Below, in pieces: positions 13,105 through 20,365 of a stretch of 20,876 nucleotides of DNA. Source of the stretch: JBFKPQ01 sp041628225 (lineage in GTDB: Bacteria > Actinomycetota > Acidimicrobiia > Spongiisociales > JAENVV01); NCBI GenBank assembly GCA_041628225.1, contig JBFKPQ010000027.1, positions 1 to 20,876 on the forward strand. Direction: 5' to 3'. Every line of letters starts with the position of its first letter. Within the stretch, counting starts at the first letter, position 1. Under the pieces are notes generated by a model that ran no database searches, was not told the DNA's origin, and worked only from the letters and a program-made list of their open reading frames with translations. The translations under genes were made by a program, and so were the position numbers.

Positions 13105-14922
13105 TCACGGCCGCAGCGCCCACTCCTCGGCCTGCCAGGTGATCGGCACCCCCGCACGCGGATGGCGGTATCCGTCCAGCGACGGCGCCACGACGGCATG
13201 ATCCAGCGTCTGCCACAGCGGCACGATGATGCCATCGGACAGCACCACCCGGTCGATGCGACGCAGCGCCGCGGCGAGTTGGTCGAGGTCCATCAAGTCG
13301 TCGAGCGCACCGATGAGTTCGAAGAGGTCGTCGGTGCCCTCGGCGGTCGCGGCCGATCCTGGCTGTCCCCAACGATAGAAGTTGAACTCGCCGTCCGACG
13401 GCGGCGTTCCGAACCGCTCCTGGACGTCGGAGACGGCTCCGAGGGGTCCCGGATCGACGGTCCACGCCCACTCTGCCAGGTCGAACTCGCCCGGAATGAC
13501 TCGATCTCGAAAGAACAAACCCGGATCGTCCAGGCTGACGTCTACGGCGAGTCCCGTGGCGGCCAGCTGTTGGAGGATCAGGCCGACGGCCTGGGTACGT
13601 TCGAGACTGTTCGTGGTCGCGAAGCGCACCGTCGGTGCTTCCTCGAGCGTCACGCCCAATTCGTCACCGATCCGTCGGCTCCAATCCGCGGTCACGTCGA
13701 CCTCGACGACCGGTACGCCTTCCGCCGGCTCCCAGGCGGCGGAAGGCCACGAACTGCCCACCATCGACCGCGTGGCCATCACGTGGGTGCCCTGGAGCGC
13801 CAGGACGACGACCTCCGACGGCAGCAAGTCGGCGACGAGGCGCCGGTACGTCGCCGACTCGTTGAGACTGCGCGGATTGGCGACGAACCGTTCCTCGCCG
13901 AGCGAGAACCCGAGATGCTCCCATTCCGCCCCCGGCCGGGCGACCACAGAACCTCCGGTGTCGGCGGCCAGCCGATCGGCCGCTCCACCGTCGACGACGT
14001 GGGCGATGTGCACGAGCCCTGTCGCGGCGGCTTCGGCCAGTGCCTCGATGTCCGGATAGGCGATGAGCTCGACGCGGTTGACGAGTGGCCCGCTGCCCAC
14101 CCACCCGGGGTTCGGCACGAGTACCACTCGGTCCTCCGCCTCGACCTCCACCTTGAACGGACCCGCCGACGGCCAGTGTCCCTCGTGGAGATCACCGTCG
14201 CGCAGCAGGTGGGCAGGCGCAATCACCTCGAACAGGCGCCACACGTCGATGGTGGCCGCCGACAGGACGAATCGGAAGGTCGATGGACCGACGAGCGCCG
14301 AATCGAGATCGATCTGACGGTAGAGGTCGCGCACCGCCGAAGCGACCCGGCGGTCGCCGGCGAGAACGGACGTCGTGAACGCCAGATCCGCGCCGGTCAC
14401 GGGGGTGCCATCCTCCCAACGCGCATCCGGGTCGATCCTCAGCGTGACCTCGACGGAACCGTCGGACCGCTCGACGAATCCGCCGTTGGTGACCGACGGG
14501 AGCTCGGCAAGTACGCCAGGCACGAACCCAAACGATGTCCCGTCCACCCACACGGCTCTGGCATCGGTGAGGCGACCGACGGCTTCGCCGAACGCGGTTC
14601 GCTCTCCGAGCGGGTGGAGTGACCCTCGCTCTCCGACGATCCCCACCCGGACCGTCCCGCCCGTCGGCAGGTCGGGTTGCGTCGTGTCGGAGGACGCCGC
14701 GACCGTCGTCGTGGTCGGGGCGGTGGTCGTCGGAGCGGGCACTGACGTCGTGGGAGCGACGGCCGCCGCCACCGACGCCGCACTGGTCGACGACGAACTC
14801 GGGGGACCTGCCAGCTCCGTGGGCACGGGCCGCGTCAGCCACCACGACACCAGAGCCGCTCCCGTTGCGAGAGTCACGAGAAGCGGGAGCCATCGCCCCC
14901 ACCGCCGGGCCGGGCTCGTCAT
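13105..14922 (-). CDS. Membrane-anchored family-5 solute-binding-like protein
   Basis: A 605-residue extracytoplasmic protein. After a basic start (MTSPARRWGRW) there is one hydrophobic helix (about 13-29). It is followed by a Ser/Thr/Pro/Ala-rich linker (about 40-80), then a large domain with family-5 (oligopeptide/nickel-type) marks: GTVRVGIVGERGSLHPL, DARWEDGTPVTGADLAFTTSVL and SAGPFKVEVE. There is no lipobox Cys, so it is probably held by the uncleaved helix or released, not lipidated. No permease or ATPase gene lies nearby, so it is an orphan; it could bind a peptide or have lost transport function. The ATG follows the secG stop by ten bases and has no clear ribosome site. Confidence 0.82.
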   Translation of the reverse strand: MTSPARRWGRWLPLLVTLATGAALVSWWLTRPVPTELAGPPSSSSTSAASVAAAVAPTTSVPAPTTTAPTTTTVAASSDTTQPDLPTGGTVRVGIVGERGSLHPLGERTAFGEAVGRLTDARAVWVDGTSFGFVPGVLAELPSVTNGGFVERSDGSVEVTLRIDPDARWEDGTPVTGADLAFTTSVLAGDRRVASAVRDLYRQIDLDSALVGPSTFRFVLSAATIDVWRLFEVIAPAHLLRDGDLHEGHWPSAGPFKVEVEAEDRVVLVPNPGWVGSGPLVNRVELIAYPDIEALAEAAATGLVHIAHVVDGGAADRLAADTGGSVVARPGAEWEHLGFSLGEERFVANPRSLNESATYRRLVADLLPSEVVVLALQGTHVMATRSMVGSSWPSAAWEPAEGVPVVEVDVTADWSRRIGDELGVTLEEAPTVRFATTNSLERTQAVGLILQQLAATGLAVDVSLDDPGLFFRDRVIPGEFDLAEWAWTVDPGPLGAVSDVQERFGTPPSDGEFNFYRWGQPGSAATAEGTDDLFELIGALDDLMDLDQLAAALRRIDRVVLSDGIIVPLWQTLDHAVVAPSLDGYRHPRAGVPITWQAEEWALRP

Positions 14923-14932
14923 GGGCGTGGTG

Positions 14933-15181
14933 TCAGCCGAGGCGCCAGGTCAGGATCACGGTTGTGATCGAGAAGATGATGGCGGCGATCACGGTCAGCC
15001 GGTCGAGGTTGCGCTCTGCGATCGTCGAGCCCCCGCCACCCTGCGGGCCCATGCCGCCGCCGAACAGGTCGGAGAGGCCGCCTCCGCGGCCGGCGTGGAG
15101 CAAGATGAGCACGATGATCGCCAACGACACGATGACGTGGATGACGATGACCGCGATGTTGAGAATCGAACCGACGTCCAT
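14933..15181 (-). CDS. secG: Preprotein translocase subunit SecG
   Basis: SecG is the small auxiliary subunit of the SecYEG channel. The 82 residues have two hydrophobic helices (about 7-29 and 60-78). The glycine-rich cytoplasmic loop between them includes LLHAGRGGGLSDLFGGGMG, the most conserved SecG block. The ATG at 15181 has AAGGA six bases upstream and a good promoter further up. In other actinobacteria secG typically follows tpiA. Here gpmA and a DUF664 gene, then a terminator and a new promoter, separate it from tpiA, so it is transcribed independently. Confidence 0.95.
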   Translation of the reverse strand: MDVGSILNIAVIVIHVIVSLAIIVLILLHAGRGGGLSDLFGGGMGPQGGGGSTIAERNLDRLTVIAAIIFSITTVILTWRLG

Positions 15182-15201
15182 GGGGAATCCTTGCGTGAAG
15201 A

Positions 15202-15215
15202 CCCATAAGTATGGG
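15202..15215. repeat. Palindrome over the secG -10
   Basis: CCCATA (15202-15207) and TATGGG (15210-15215) form a perfect 6+6 palindrome with a 2-base centre. It covers the secG -10 hexamer and the likely transcription start. It could be an operator or a chance feature. Confidence 0.35.
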
Positions 15216-15236
15216 AGCGGGAAGCGGGTCGGTCAA
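15208..15236 (-). promoter_or_regulatory. Promoter of secG
   Basis: On the minus strand TTGACC (15231-15236, five of six to TTGACA), a 17-base spacer and CATACT (15208-15213, four of six to TATAAT) give a leader of about 20 bases with an AAGGA ribosome site. This is the best-matched promoter in the window. The -10 lies inside a palindrome (15202-15215). Confidence 0.6.
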
Positions 15237-15239
15237 GTC

Positions 15240-15285
15240 AGGCGCCGCGCCCGGCGAGGAAGATCGCCAGGCCCGGCAGGCGCCT
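15240..15285 (-). terminator. Terminator hairpin of the glycolytic operon
   Basis: On the minus strand the hairpin begins in the stop codon of the DUF664 gene. An outer seven-pair stem (AGGCGCC with GGCGCCT) and an inner nine-pair stem (GCCTGGCGA with TCGCCGGGC, one G:U) enclose the loop TCTTCC, with a small internal loop between the stems. There is no T tract. It sits immediately before the secG -35, as expected for a terminator separating two operons. Confidence 0.65.
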
Positions 15286-15794
15286 CATCTGATGAGTTTC
15301 CCGAGCGCCGCGAAACGGAGCATGTGAGCCTGGCCGGCGTGCAGGGCATACTCGTCGATCATCTTGATGAGCGTTGCGCCGAGCGGACGACCGTGCCCAG
15401 CACCGAGGCTGTCGAGCGACGGCGTGCTCGCCACGGAGCGATCGGCGGCGGCTACCTCATCGAAATAACGCCGAAGATCTTCGTCCACCGTGTCGGTCGA
15501 GCCCCCGGCGTAGTCGTCATCGCCGTACACGAGCGTTCTCGTGCCGCCGCCGAGACCCCACGCGAGGAAGACATGCTCCATCTGCGTCATGTGCCGCACG
15601 AGCCCCAAGACGGAGAGCTCGACCGGAGGCACCGACCAGGCGACGAGCTGGTCGGGCGTCAGGTCGCGGAGCTTCCGCAGAAACTCGTGACGCTGATAGC
15701 GGAACCAATCCTCGAGATAGCGTCGGAAGTCCGGCCCGGGCTCGGGCTGGTCGGCTGCACCGAGGTCCATCGCCACGAGCGCTTCATACGACAA
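15285..15794 (-). CDS. DUF664/DinB-like family protein
   Basis: A 169-residue protein with the four-helix DinB-like layout. Family marks are PPVELSVLGLVRHMTQMEH (His68, His74) in the second helix and MIDEYALHAGQAHMLRF (His152, His157) near the end, the usual metal-binding histidine positions of DUF664 proteins. In actinobacteria this superfamily includes thiol (mycothiol)-dependent transferases, but most members have no known reaction, and none can be assigned here. The start is TTG at 15794, supported by GGGAG six bases upstream. It follows gpmA by 27 bases and is the last gene of the uvrC-glycolysis operon. Its stop codon begins the terminator. Confidence 0.85.
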   Translation of the reverse strand: MSYEALVAMDLGAADQPEPGPDFRRYLEDWFRYQRHEFLRKLRDLTPDQLVAWSVPPVELSVLGLVRHMTQMEHVFLAWGLGGGTRTLVYGDDDYAGGSTDTVDEDLRRYFDEVAAADRSVASTPSLDSLGAGHGRPLGATLIKMIDEYALHAGQAHMLRFAALGKLIR

Positions 15795-15821
15795 TGCGGT
15801 CTCCCAGGCCCACCACGAGGC

Positions 15822-16565
15822 TCACCCGGCCTGTTTCGCCACCGCCTCGGCGGCGGCCGCGATCTCGTCCGGGTCGCCGAGATAGCGAACCGTCTCGACC
15901 GTATACCGATCATCGAGTTGGTAGTAGCGGGGAACACCGGTCGGGATGTTGACCCCAGGGATGTCCTCGTCGGAGATGCCATCGAGATGCTTCACGAGGG
16001 CGCGCAGACTGTTGCCGTGCGCCACGACGAGGACCCGCTTGCCAGCGGCGAGATCCGGCACGATGGCGTCATGCCAGTACGGCAGCATGCGGTCGACCAC
16101 GTCGGCCAGACACTCGGAGCCGGGCAGAACATCCGGTGCGAGATCGGCATACCGGGGATCGTGGACCGGATGTCGGTCGTCATCGAGTTCGAGTGGCGGC
16201 GGCGGAACGTCGTAGCTGCGACGCCATGCAAAGACCTGCTCCTTGCCGTGCTGTTCGGCCGTCTCCTTCTTGTCGAGGCCCTGCAGTGCCCCGTAGTGGC
16301 GTTCGTTCAACCGCCAATGGCGCCGGACCGGCAACCACGACAATGCCATCTCACGAAGCGCGATATCAGCGGTTTCGATGGCTCGCACGAGGAGCGACGT
16401 GTGGAGCACGTCGAAGGTGAGGCCCTCGGCGGCCATGAGTTCCCCGGCGAGCTGCGCCTCCGCCCGGCCTTGCGTGGTGAGACCGACGTCGGTCCAGCCG
16501 GTGAAACGATTCTCGAGATTCCAGATGCTCTGTCCGTGCCGGACGACAACCAGGTGACGGGTCAT
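15822..16565 (-). CDS. gpmA: 2,3-bisphosphoglycerate-dependent phosphoglycerate mutase
   Basis: This enzyme interconverts 3- and 2-phosphoglycerate, the glycolytic step after phosphoglycerate kinase. The 247 residues begin MTRHLVVVRHGQSIWNLENR. The phosphorylated His10 lies in RHG, and Arg61, Glu88 (ERHYGALQGLDK) and His183 (VVAHGNSLRAL) complete the active site. The length is that of the cofactor-dependent dPGM family. The ATG at 16565 starts one base after the tpiA stop. The frame is open to 16823 but that part lies inside tpiA. Its place directly after pgk and tpiA puts consecutive lower-glycolysis steps in one operon; in the actinobacteria I know, gpm is usually elsewhere. Confidence 0.96.
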   Translation of the reverse strand: MTRHLVVVRHGQSIWNLENRFTGWTDVGLTTQGRAEAQLAGELMAAEGLTFDVLHTSLLVRAIETADIALREMALSWLPVRRHWRLNERHYGALQGLDKKETAEQHGKEQVFAWRRSYDVPPPPLELDDDRHPVHDPRYADLAPDVLPGSECLADVVDRMLPYWHDAIVPDLAAGKRVLVVAHGNSLRALVKHLDGISDEDIPGVNIPTGVPRYYQLDDRYTVETVRYLGDPDEIAAAAEAVAKQAG

Positions 16566-16566
16566 A

Positions 16567-17334
16567 TCAGATCCAATACCTGATGACCGACGCGAACCCG
16601 TCCGGATCGAGAGAGGCGCCACCCACCAGAGCCCCGTCGATGTCACGCTTGGCCATGAATGCGGCGATATTGCCGGCATTGACCGATCCGCCGTACAAGA
16701 TGCGCACGTGATCTGCGGCATCGCCCCAGCGATCGGCGATGAGGGCGCGGATCCCGCCACACACGTCGGCGGCGTCATCGGGTTGGGCGGTGTTGCCGGT
16801 GCCGATTGCCCAGATCGGCTCATACGCCACGACCAGCGACGCTACGTCGTCGGGGGACAAGCCTGCCAGCGCCGCTGGGATCTGCCGTTCGATCACCGCC
16901 GACGTCGCCCCGGACTCGCGTTCTGCGGCGGTCTCCCCCACGCACACGATCGGAACCATCTCGTGCGTCTGGACGGCCTTGACCTTGCGGTTCACGGTCT
17001 CGTCGGTCTCACCGAACATGGCACGGCGTTCGGAGTGCCCGACGATCACCCAACCAACGGACAGTTTCTGAAGCATGGCCGGCGATACCTCGCCCGTGAA
17101 CGCGCCCGAGGTTTCCCAGTGGGTGTTCTGCGCACCGAGGCCGATCGGAATGCGGTCCGCCTCGAGCACCGTCTGCACCGAACGCAGCGCCGTGAAGGGC
17201 GGAGCGACGACCACGTCGACGCGCGCGTGGTCGGACTCATCGAGCCGGTAGCTCAGCTTCTGCACCATCTGGATGGCCTCCAGATGGGTTGCGTGCATCT
17301 TCCAGTTTCCAACGATCAGGTCTTTACGGCTCAA
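16567..17334 (-). CDS. tpiA: Triosephosphate isomerase
   Basis: This enzyme interconverts dihydroxyacetone phosphate and glyceraldehyde 3-phosphate. The 255 residues form a TIM barrel starting MSRKDLIVGNWKM, with Lys12, His100 (VGHSERR) and the catalytic base Glu172 (AYEPIWAIGTG). The phosphate-binding loop YGGSVNAGN and the block DGALVGGASLD complete it. I chose the TTG at 17334. It overlaps the pgk stop as TTGA, has GGAGAGG eight bases upstream, and gives the same N-terminus as mycobacterial Tpi as I recall it. A GTG three codons earlier (17343) sits on top of that ribosome site and is less likely. Confidence 0.96.
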   Translation of the reverse strand: MSRKDLIVGNWKMHATHLEAIQMVQKLSYRLDESDHARVDVVVAPPFTALRSVQTVLEADRIPIGLGAQNTHWETSGAFTGEVSPAMLQKLSVGWVIVGHSERRAMFGETDETVNRKVKAVQTHEMVPIVCVGETAAERESGATSAVIERQIPAALAGLSPDDVASLVVAYEPIWAIGTGNTAQPDDAADVCGGIRALIADRWGDAADHVRILYGGSVNAGNIAAFMAKRDIDGALVGGASLDPDGFASVIRYWI

Positions 17335-18512
17335 CGTCCCCACCTCTCCAAGGCGACCAGGCCGGGTAGTTCCCGCCCTTCCAACATCTCCAGTCCAGCT
17401 CCGCCTCCGGTCGACACGTGCGAGATGTCGGCTTCGACGCCGAGCATCCGCACCGCCGCCACCGAGTCTCCACCACCGACGACCGTGAACCCATCGTGCC
17501 CTCGGAAGGCGTCCGCCACGACTTCAGTACCCCGCCGGAAGGCCTCCCATTCGAACACGCCCATCGGGCCGTTCCAAAACACACCCGCCGAGTCGCGCAC
17601 GAGTTGTGCGAACTCGCGTGCGGTCACCGGTCCGATGTCGAGACCCATGGCGTCGTCAGGGATCGCATCGCGCGCGACGACCTGCGGTTCGGCGTCCTCG
17701 GCGAATCGATCGGCCACGACGAGATCTCGCGGCAGGACGATCCGACCGCCATAGGGTCCTCGCAACAGTTCTTCGACGTCGGCCAGCCGGTCGGGTTCGA
17801 ACAAACTGGTACCCACCTCGTAGCCCTCGGCCACGAGCAGCGTGAAGCACATGCCCCCACCGATGAGCATCCTGTCTACCTTCGGCATGAGCGCGTGGAT
17901 CACGCCCAGCTTGTCGGAAACCTTGGCACCTCCCAACAGGACGGTGAAGGGTCGGGGAGGGTCATCGAGGAGTCTCGAGAGCGCCGTGACCTCGTCCAAG
18001 AGCAGCGGACCGGCCACGGACCGGATGTGGTCGGCGACGCCAACGGTCGAGGCGTGCGCCCGGTGGGCACTCCCGAACGCATCGAGCACGAAGGCATCGG
18101 CCAGCGACGCCAGCGCCGCGGCCAGCTGTGAGTCGTTCTTCGTCTCGCCCGGCTCGAATCTCGTGTTCTCCAGCATGAACACGTCGCCCGGCCGGCCGGC
18201 GCGGATGGCCGCGGCGACGTCGTCCGACACCACCGCGTCGAGCATGTTCACCGGGAAGCCGCCGAGGTCGGCCATCTCGGAGGCCACCGGCGCGAGCGAC
18301 AGCGTGGGATCTACGCCCTTGGGGCGTCCGAGGTGGCTGGCGACGACCACCACCGCACCAGCTGCCCTCAGGCGCTCGATGGTCGGAAGGCTGGCGCGAA
18401 TCCGGAAGTCGTCTTCCACGCGACCGTCGGCTATCGGAACGTTGAGGTCGCTGCGAACGAGGATGGTCGCCGCCGACGGATCGAGGTCGTCGACCGTGAG
18501 CAAGTTCTTCAT
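17331..18512 (-). CDS. pgk: Phosphoglycerate kinase
   Basis: This enzyme moves the acyl phosphate of 1,3-bisphosphoglycerate to ADP. The 393 residues have the two-domain layout. N-terminal substrate blocks are VRSDLNVPIADGRVEDDFRI, ASHLGRPKG and LENTRFEPGETKND, then DAFGSAHRAHAST. The C-terminal nucleotide blocks are LLGGAKVSDKLGV, FWNGPMGVFE and VVGGGDSVAAV. The ATG at 18512 overlaps the yvcK stop as ATGA, with AGGAG nine bases upstream. In most actinobacteria a gap gene, and further up whiA, precede pgk; here yvcK takes that place directly. The frame is open to 18608 inside yvcK, but the extension is not family-like. Confidence 0.97.
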   Translation of the reverse strand: MKNLLTVDDLDPSAATILVRSDLNVPIADGRVEDDFRIRASLPTIERLRAAGAVVVVASHLGRPKGVDPTLSLAPVASEMADLGGFPVNMLDAVVSDDVAAAIRAGRPGDVFMLENTRFEPGETKNDSQLAAALASLADAFVLDAFGSAHRAHASTVGVADHIRSVAGPLLLDEVTALSRLLDDPPRPFTVLLGGAKVSDKLGVIHALMPKVDRMLIGGGMCFTLLVAEGYEVGTSLFEPDRLADVEELLRGPYGGRIVLPRDLVVADRFAEDAEPQVVARDAIPDDAMGLDIGPVTAREFAQLVRDSAGVFWNGPMGVFEWEAFRRGTEVVADAFRGHDGFTVVGGGDSVAAVRMLGVEADISHVSTGGGAGLEMLEGRELPGLVALERWGR

Positions 18513-19471
18513 CGAAGGAGTCTCCTCAGTTCCGTTCCCAACTTCAGCGGATCGTGTTGCGGCCAGTCCGCCGCGGCGTCGGCGACATCGGCGTGATGGA
18601 CGTCCCATCCGCGGTAGTCGTCCTCGACGAGATCGACCGCCTGCAGTTGTGGCGGGGCGACGACCGACCCGGCGTGAGCGACGATGGTACCGCTCCGATC
18701 GAGGTCGGCCAGGTCGAGGAGAGCGTCGACATGGTCGCGCCCGGTCATGCCGAGGGTCTCGCCATCCTGCGTGATGAGGTTCATGACGAAGACCAACTGC
18801 CCCAGGGATCGTCCAATGGCCGAGCAGACGCCCTGGACGACGAGGGTCGAGAGCAACGACGTGTAGAGCGAACCGGGAGCCAGCACGATCTGGTCGGCGG
18901 CTCGGATGGCGTGCAGTCCGCGCGGGTTGGTGGGGACCGAAGCCGGGCCGACCGTCAGCCGGTCGATATGACCGCGCGATCTCGCCACCGCCACCTGGCC
19001 TGCCACCGGCCGACCGTCGACGGTGGCTTCGAGCTGCAATAGTCCGAGCGCCACCGGGTGGACCCGCCCGAGCGAGCCGAGCAACGACCCGAACAAGTCC
19101 AGTGCGGTCGTGAACTCGCCGGTCAGATCGGCGAGCGCCGCGAGCATGAGGTTGCCCAGCGAGTGACCCTCGACGTCGGCCCGGTCGAACCGATAACCGA
19201 CCAATTCGCCCCAGATGGAAGGCTCGGGACTGAGGGCCAGCAGGGCCTTGCGGAGGTCACCGGGAGGCGGGATGCCCATCGCCGGACTGATGCGTCCGGA
19301 CGAGCCACCATCGTCGGCCACCGTGACCACCGCGTCGATGCTGCCCGCATACGACTGTATGGCCCCCAGCGCCTGGGCCAGCCCGTGGCCGCCGCCGATG
19401 GCGACGACCCGAGGGCCGTCGGGATCGAGCGCCAGCGGTGCCAGTTCGGCAACCGGCTCGGGTCGATTCAT
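18509..19471 (-). CDS. yvcK: YvcK/CuvA-type gluconeogenesis factor
   Basis: YvcK proteins have a CofD-like fold, bind UDP-sugars in some bacteria and are needed for cell-wall balance and growth on gluconeogenic carbon. The 320 residues show the nucleotide-binding start VVAIGGGHGLAQAL (23-35), VTVADDGGSSGR (49-60), PPPGDLRKALLAL (68-80) and GHSLGNLMLAALADLTGEF. The ATG at 19471 overlaps the rapZ stop as ATGA, and the 3' end overlaps pgk by four bases, so it is translationally tied to both. Direct coupling to pgk and tpiA suits a protein linked to central-carbon flux, though that link is inferred from position. Confidence 0.95.
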   Translation of the reverse strand: MNRPEPVAELAPLALDPDGPRVVAIGGGHGLAQALGAIQSYAGSIDAVVTVADDGGSSGRISPAMGIPPPGDLRKALLALSPEPSIWGELVGYRFDRADVEGHSLGNLMLAALADLTGEFTTALDLFGSLLGSLGRVHPVALGLLQLEATVDGRPVAGQVAVARSRGHIDRLTVGPASVPTNPRGLHAIRAADQIVLAPGSLYTSLLSTLVVQGVCSAIGRSLGQLVFVMNLITQDGETLGMTGRDHVDALLDLADLDRSGTIVAHAGSVVAPPQLQAVDLVEDDYRGWDVHHADVADAAADWPQHDPLKLGTELRRLLR

Positions 19472-20331
19472 CCCCGACCCTTGTCACGGTGATGGACGGA
19501 CAAGGCGATCCCGTGGCCGCGCAGCCGCTCGGCCAGCTCCTCGACGACTGCGACCGACCGATGCCGGCCGCCCGTGCAACCGATCCCGATACTCAGGTAC
19601 GACTTGCCTTCGTTCTCGAACCTCGGGATGAGGAACTCGAGGAGGTCGGTGACCGTCCCCACGAAGTGCCGAGCGTCCTCGTCGCCCATGACGTAGTTGC
19701 GCACCGGCTCATCCGTGCCGCGCAGCGGACGGAGGTCCTCCTGCCAGTGCGGGTTCGGCAGGAATCGCACGTCGAACACGAGGTCGGCATCGCGTGGCGT
19801 GCCGTGCTTGAAGCCGAACGAGCGCAGATTCACTCGCATGCGACGCTCGAGGTTCGCATCTTCGAATTCCTGCTCGATGCGACGACGGAGGTCGTGGACG
19901 TTGTATTCCGATGTGTCGATCACCACGTCGGCGAGCGCTCGCAAGTCGGCCATCATCGCCCGTTCCCGCTCGATGGCCTCGGGGATCGTCTCCGAAACGA
20001 TGGGATGGGGCCGGCGGTTCTCCTCGTACCGCTTGATGAGCACCTCGTCGTCGGCGTCCAGGAACGCGACGGCGACCGTGATCCCGAGGCCCCGCAGGCT
20101 GTAGAGGGGCCCACTGATGTCCTCCGTTGCGTACCCGCCGCGCGCGTCGATCACGAGGCCGATGAGTTCGTCGGAGTCGGGCACGTCCCGGAGCCGGATC
20201 ACCTCGGGGATGAGGCTGGGCGGAAGGTTGTCGATCACCGAATAGCCGAGATCCTCGAGCACCTTGGCTGCAGTGGACCGTCCGGCCCCCGACATACCGG
20301 TCACGACGACGACTTGTGGTCGGTTCAGCAC
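19468..20331 (-). CDS. rapZ: RapZ/YvcJ-family nucleotide-binding protein
   Basis: A P-loop NTPase family. In E. coli RapZ is an RNA-binding adaptor that controls glucosamine-6-phosphate synthase; in Gram-positive bacteria the role is less clear. The 287 residues carry the Walker A GMSGAGRST (12-20), with Arg in place of Lys as in mycobacterial homologues. LEDLGYSVIDNLPPSLIPEV follows. The C-terminal RNA-binding-type domain has SFGFKHGTPRDADLVFDVRF, LPNPHW and IGIGCTGGRHRSVAVVE. The GTG at 20331 has AGGAG five bases upstream. It follows uvrC after 34 bases and overlaps yvcK by four. Confidence 0.95.
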   Translation of the reverse strand: MLNRPQVVVVTGMSGAGRSTAAKVLEDLGYSVIDNLPPSLIPEVIRLRDVPDSDELIGLVIDARGGYATEDISGPLYSLRGLGITVAVAFLDADDEVLIKRYEENRRPHPIVSETIPEAIERERAMMADLRALADVVIDTSEYNVHDLRRRIEQEFEDANLERRMRVNLRSFGFKHGTPRDADLVFDVRFLPNPHWQEDLRPLRGTDEPVRNYVMGDEDARHFVGTVTDLLEFLIPRFENEGKSYLSIGIGCTGGRHRSVAVVEELAERLRGHGIALSVHHRDKGRG

Positions 20332-20365
20332 ACCCTCTCCTCTTCGTCACATCGTAGGGCGTGTG

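Noticed and set aside
13031..13471. Minus-strand frame ending in a GVAELADALA-like tail
   Set aside because: Another tRNA-Leu translation artefact, and it lies in another frame of the solute-binding protein gene.
13162..14622. 486-codon plus-strand open frame
   Set aside because: Antisense to the solute-binding protein gene; composition is rich in Arg, Asp and His with no domain.
14619..16583. 654-codon open frame on the plus strand
   Set aside because: It runs antisense to the solute-binding protein, secG, DUF664 and gpmA genes. It is Arg/Pro-rich with no recognisable domain, as expected from high-GC DNA.
19468..20331. RapZ Walker A with Arg instead of Lys as a broken P-loop
   Set aside because: The mycobacterial homologue, as I recall it, has the same GAGR form, so it is a lineage feature rather than damage.
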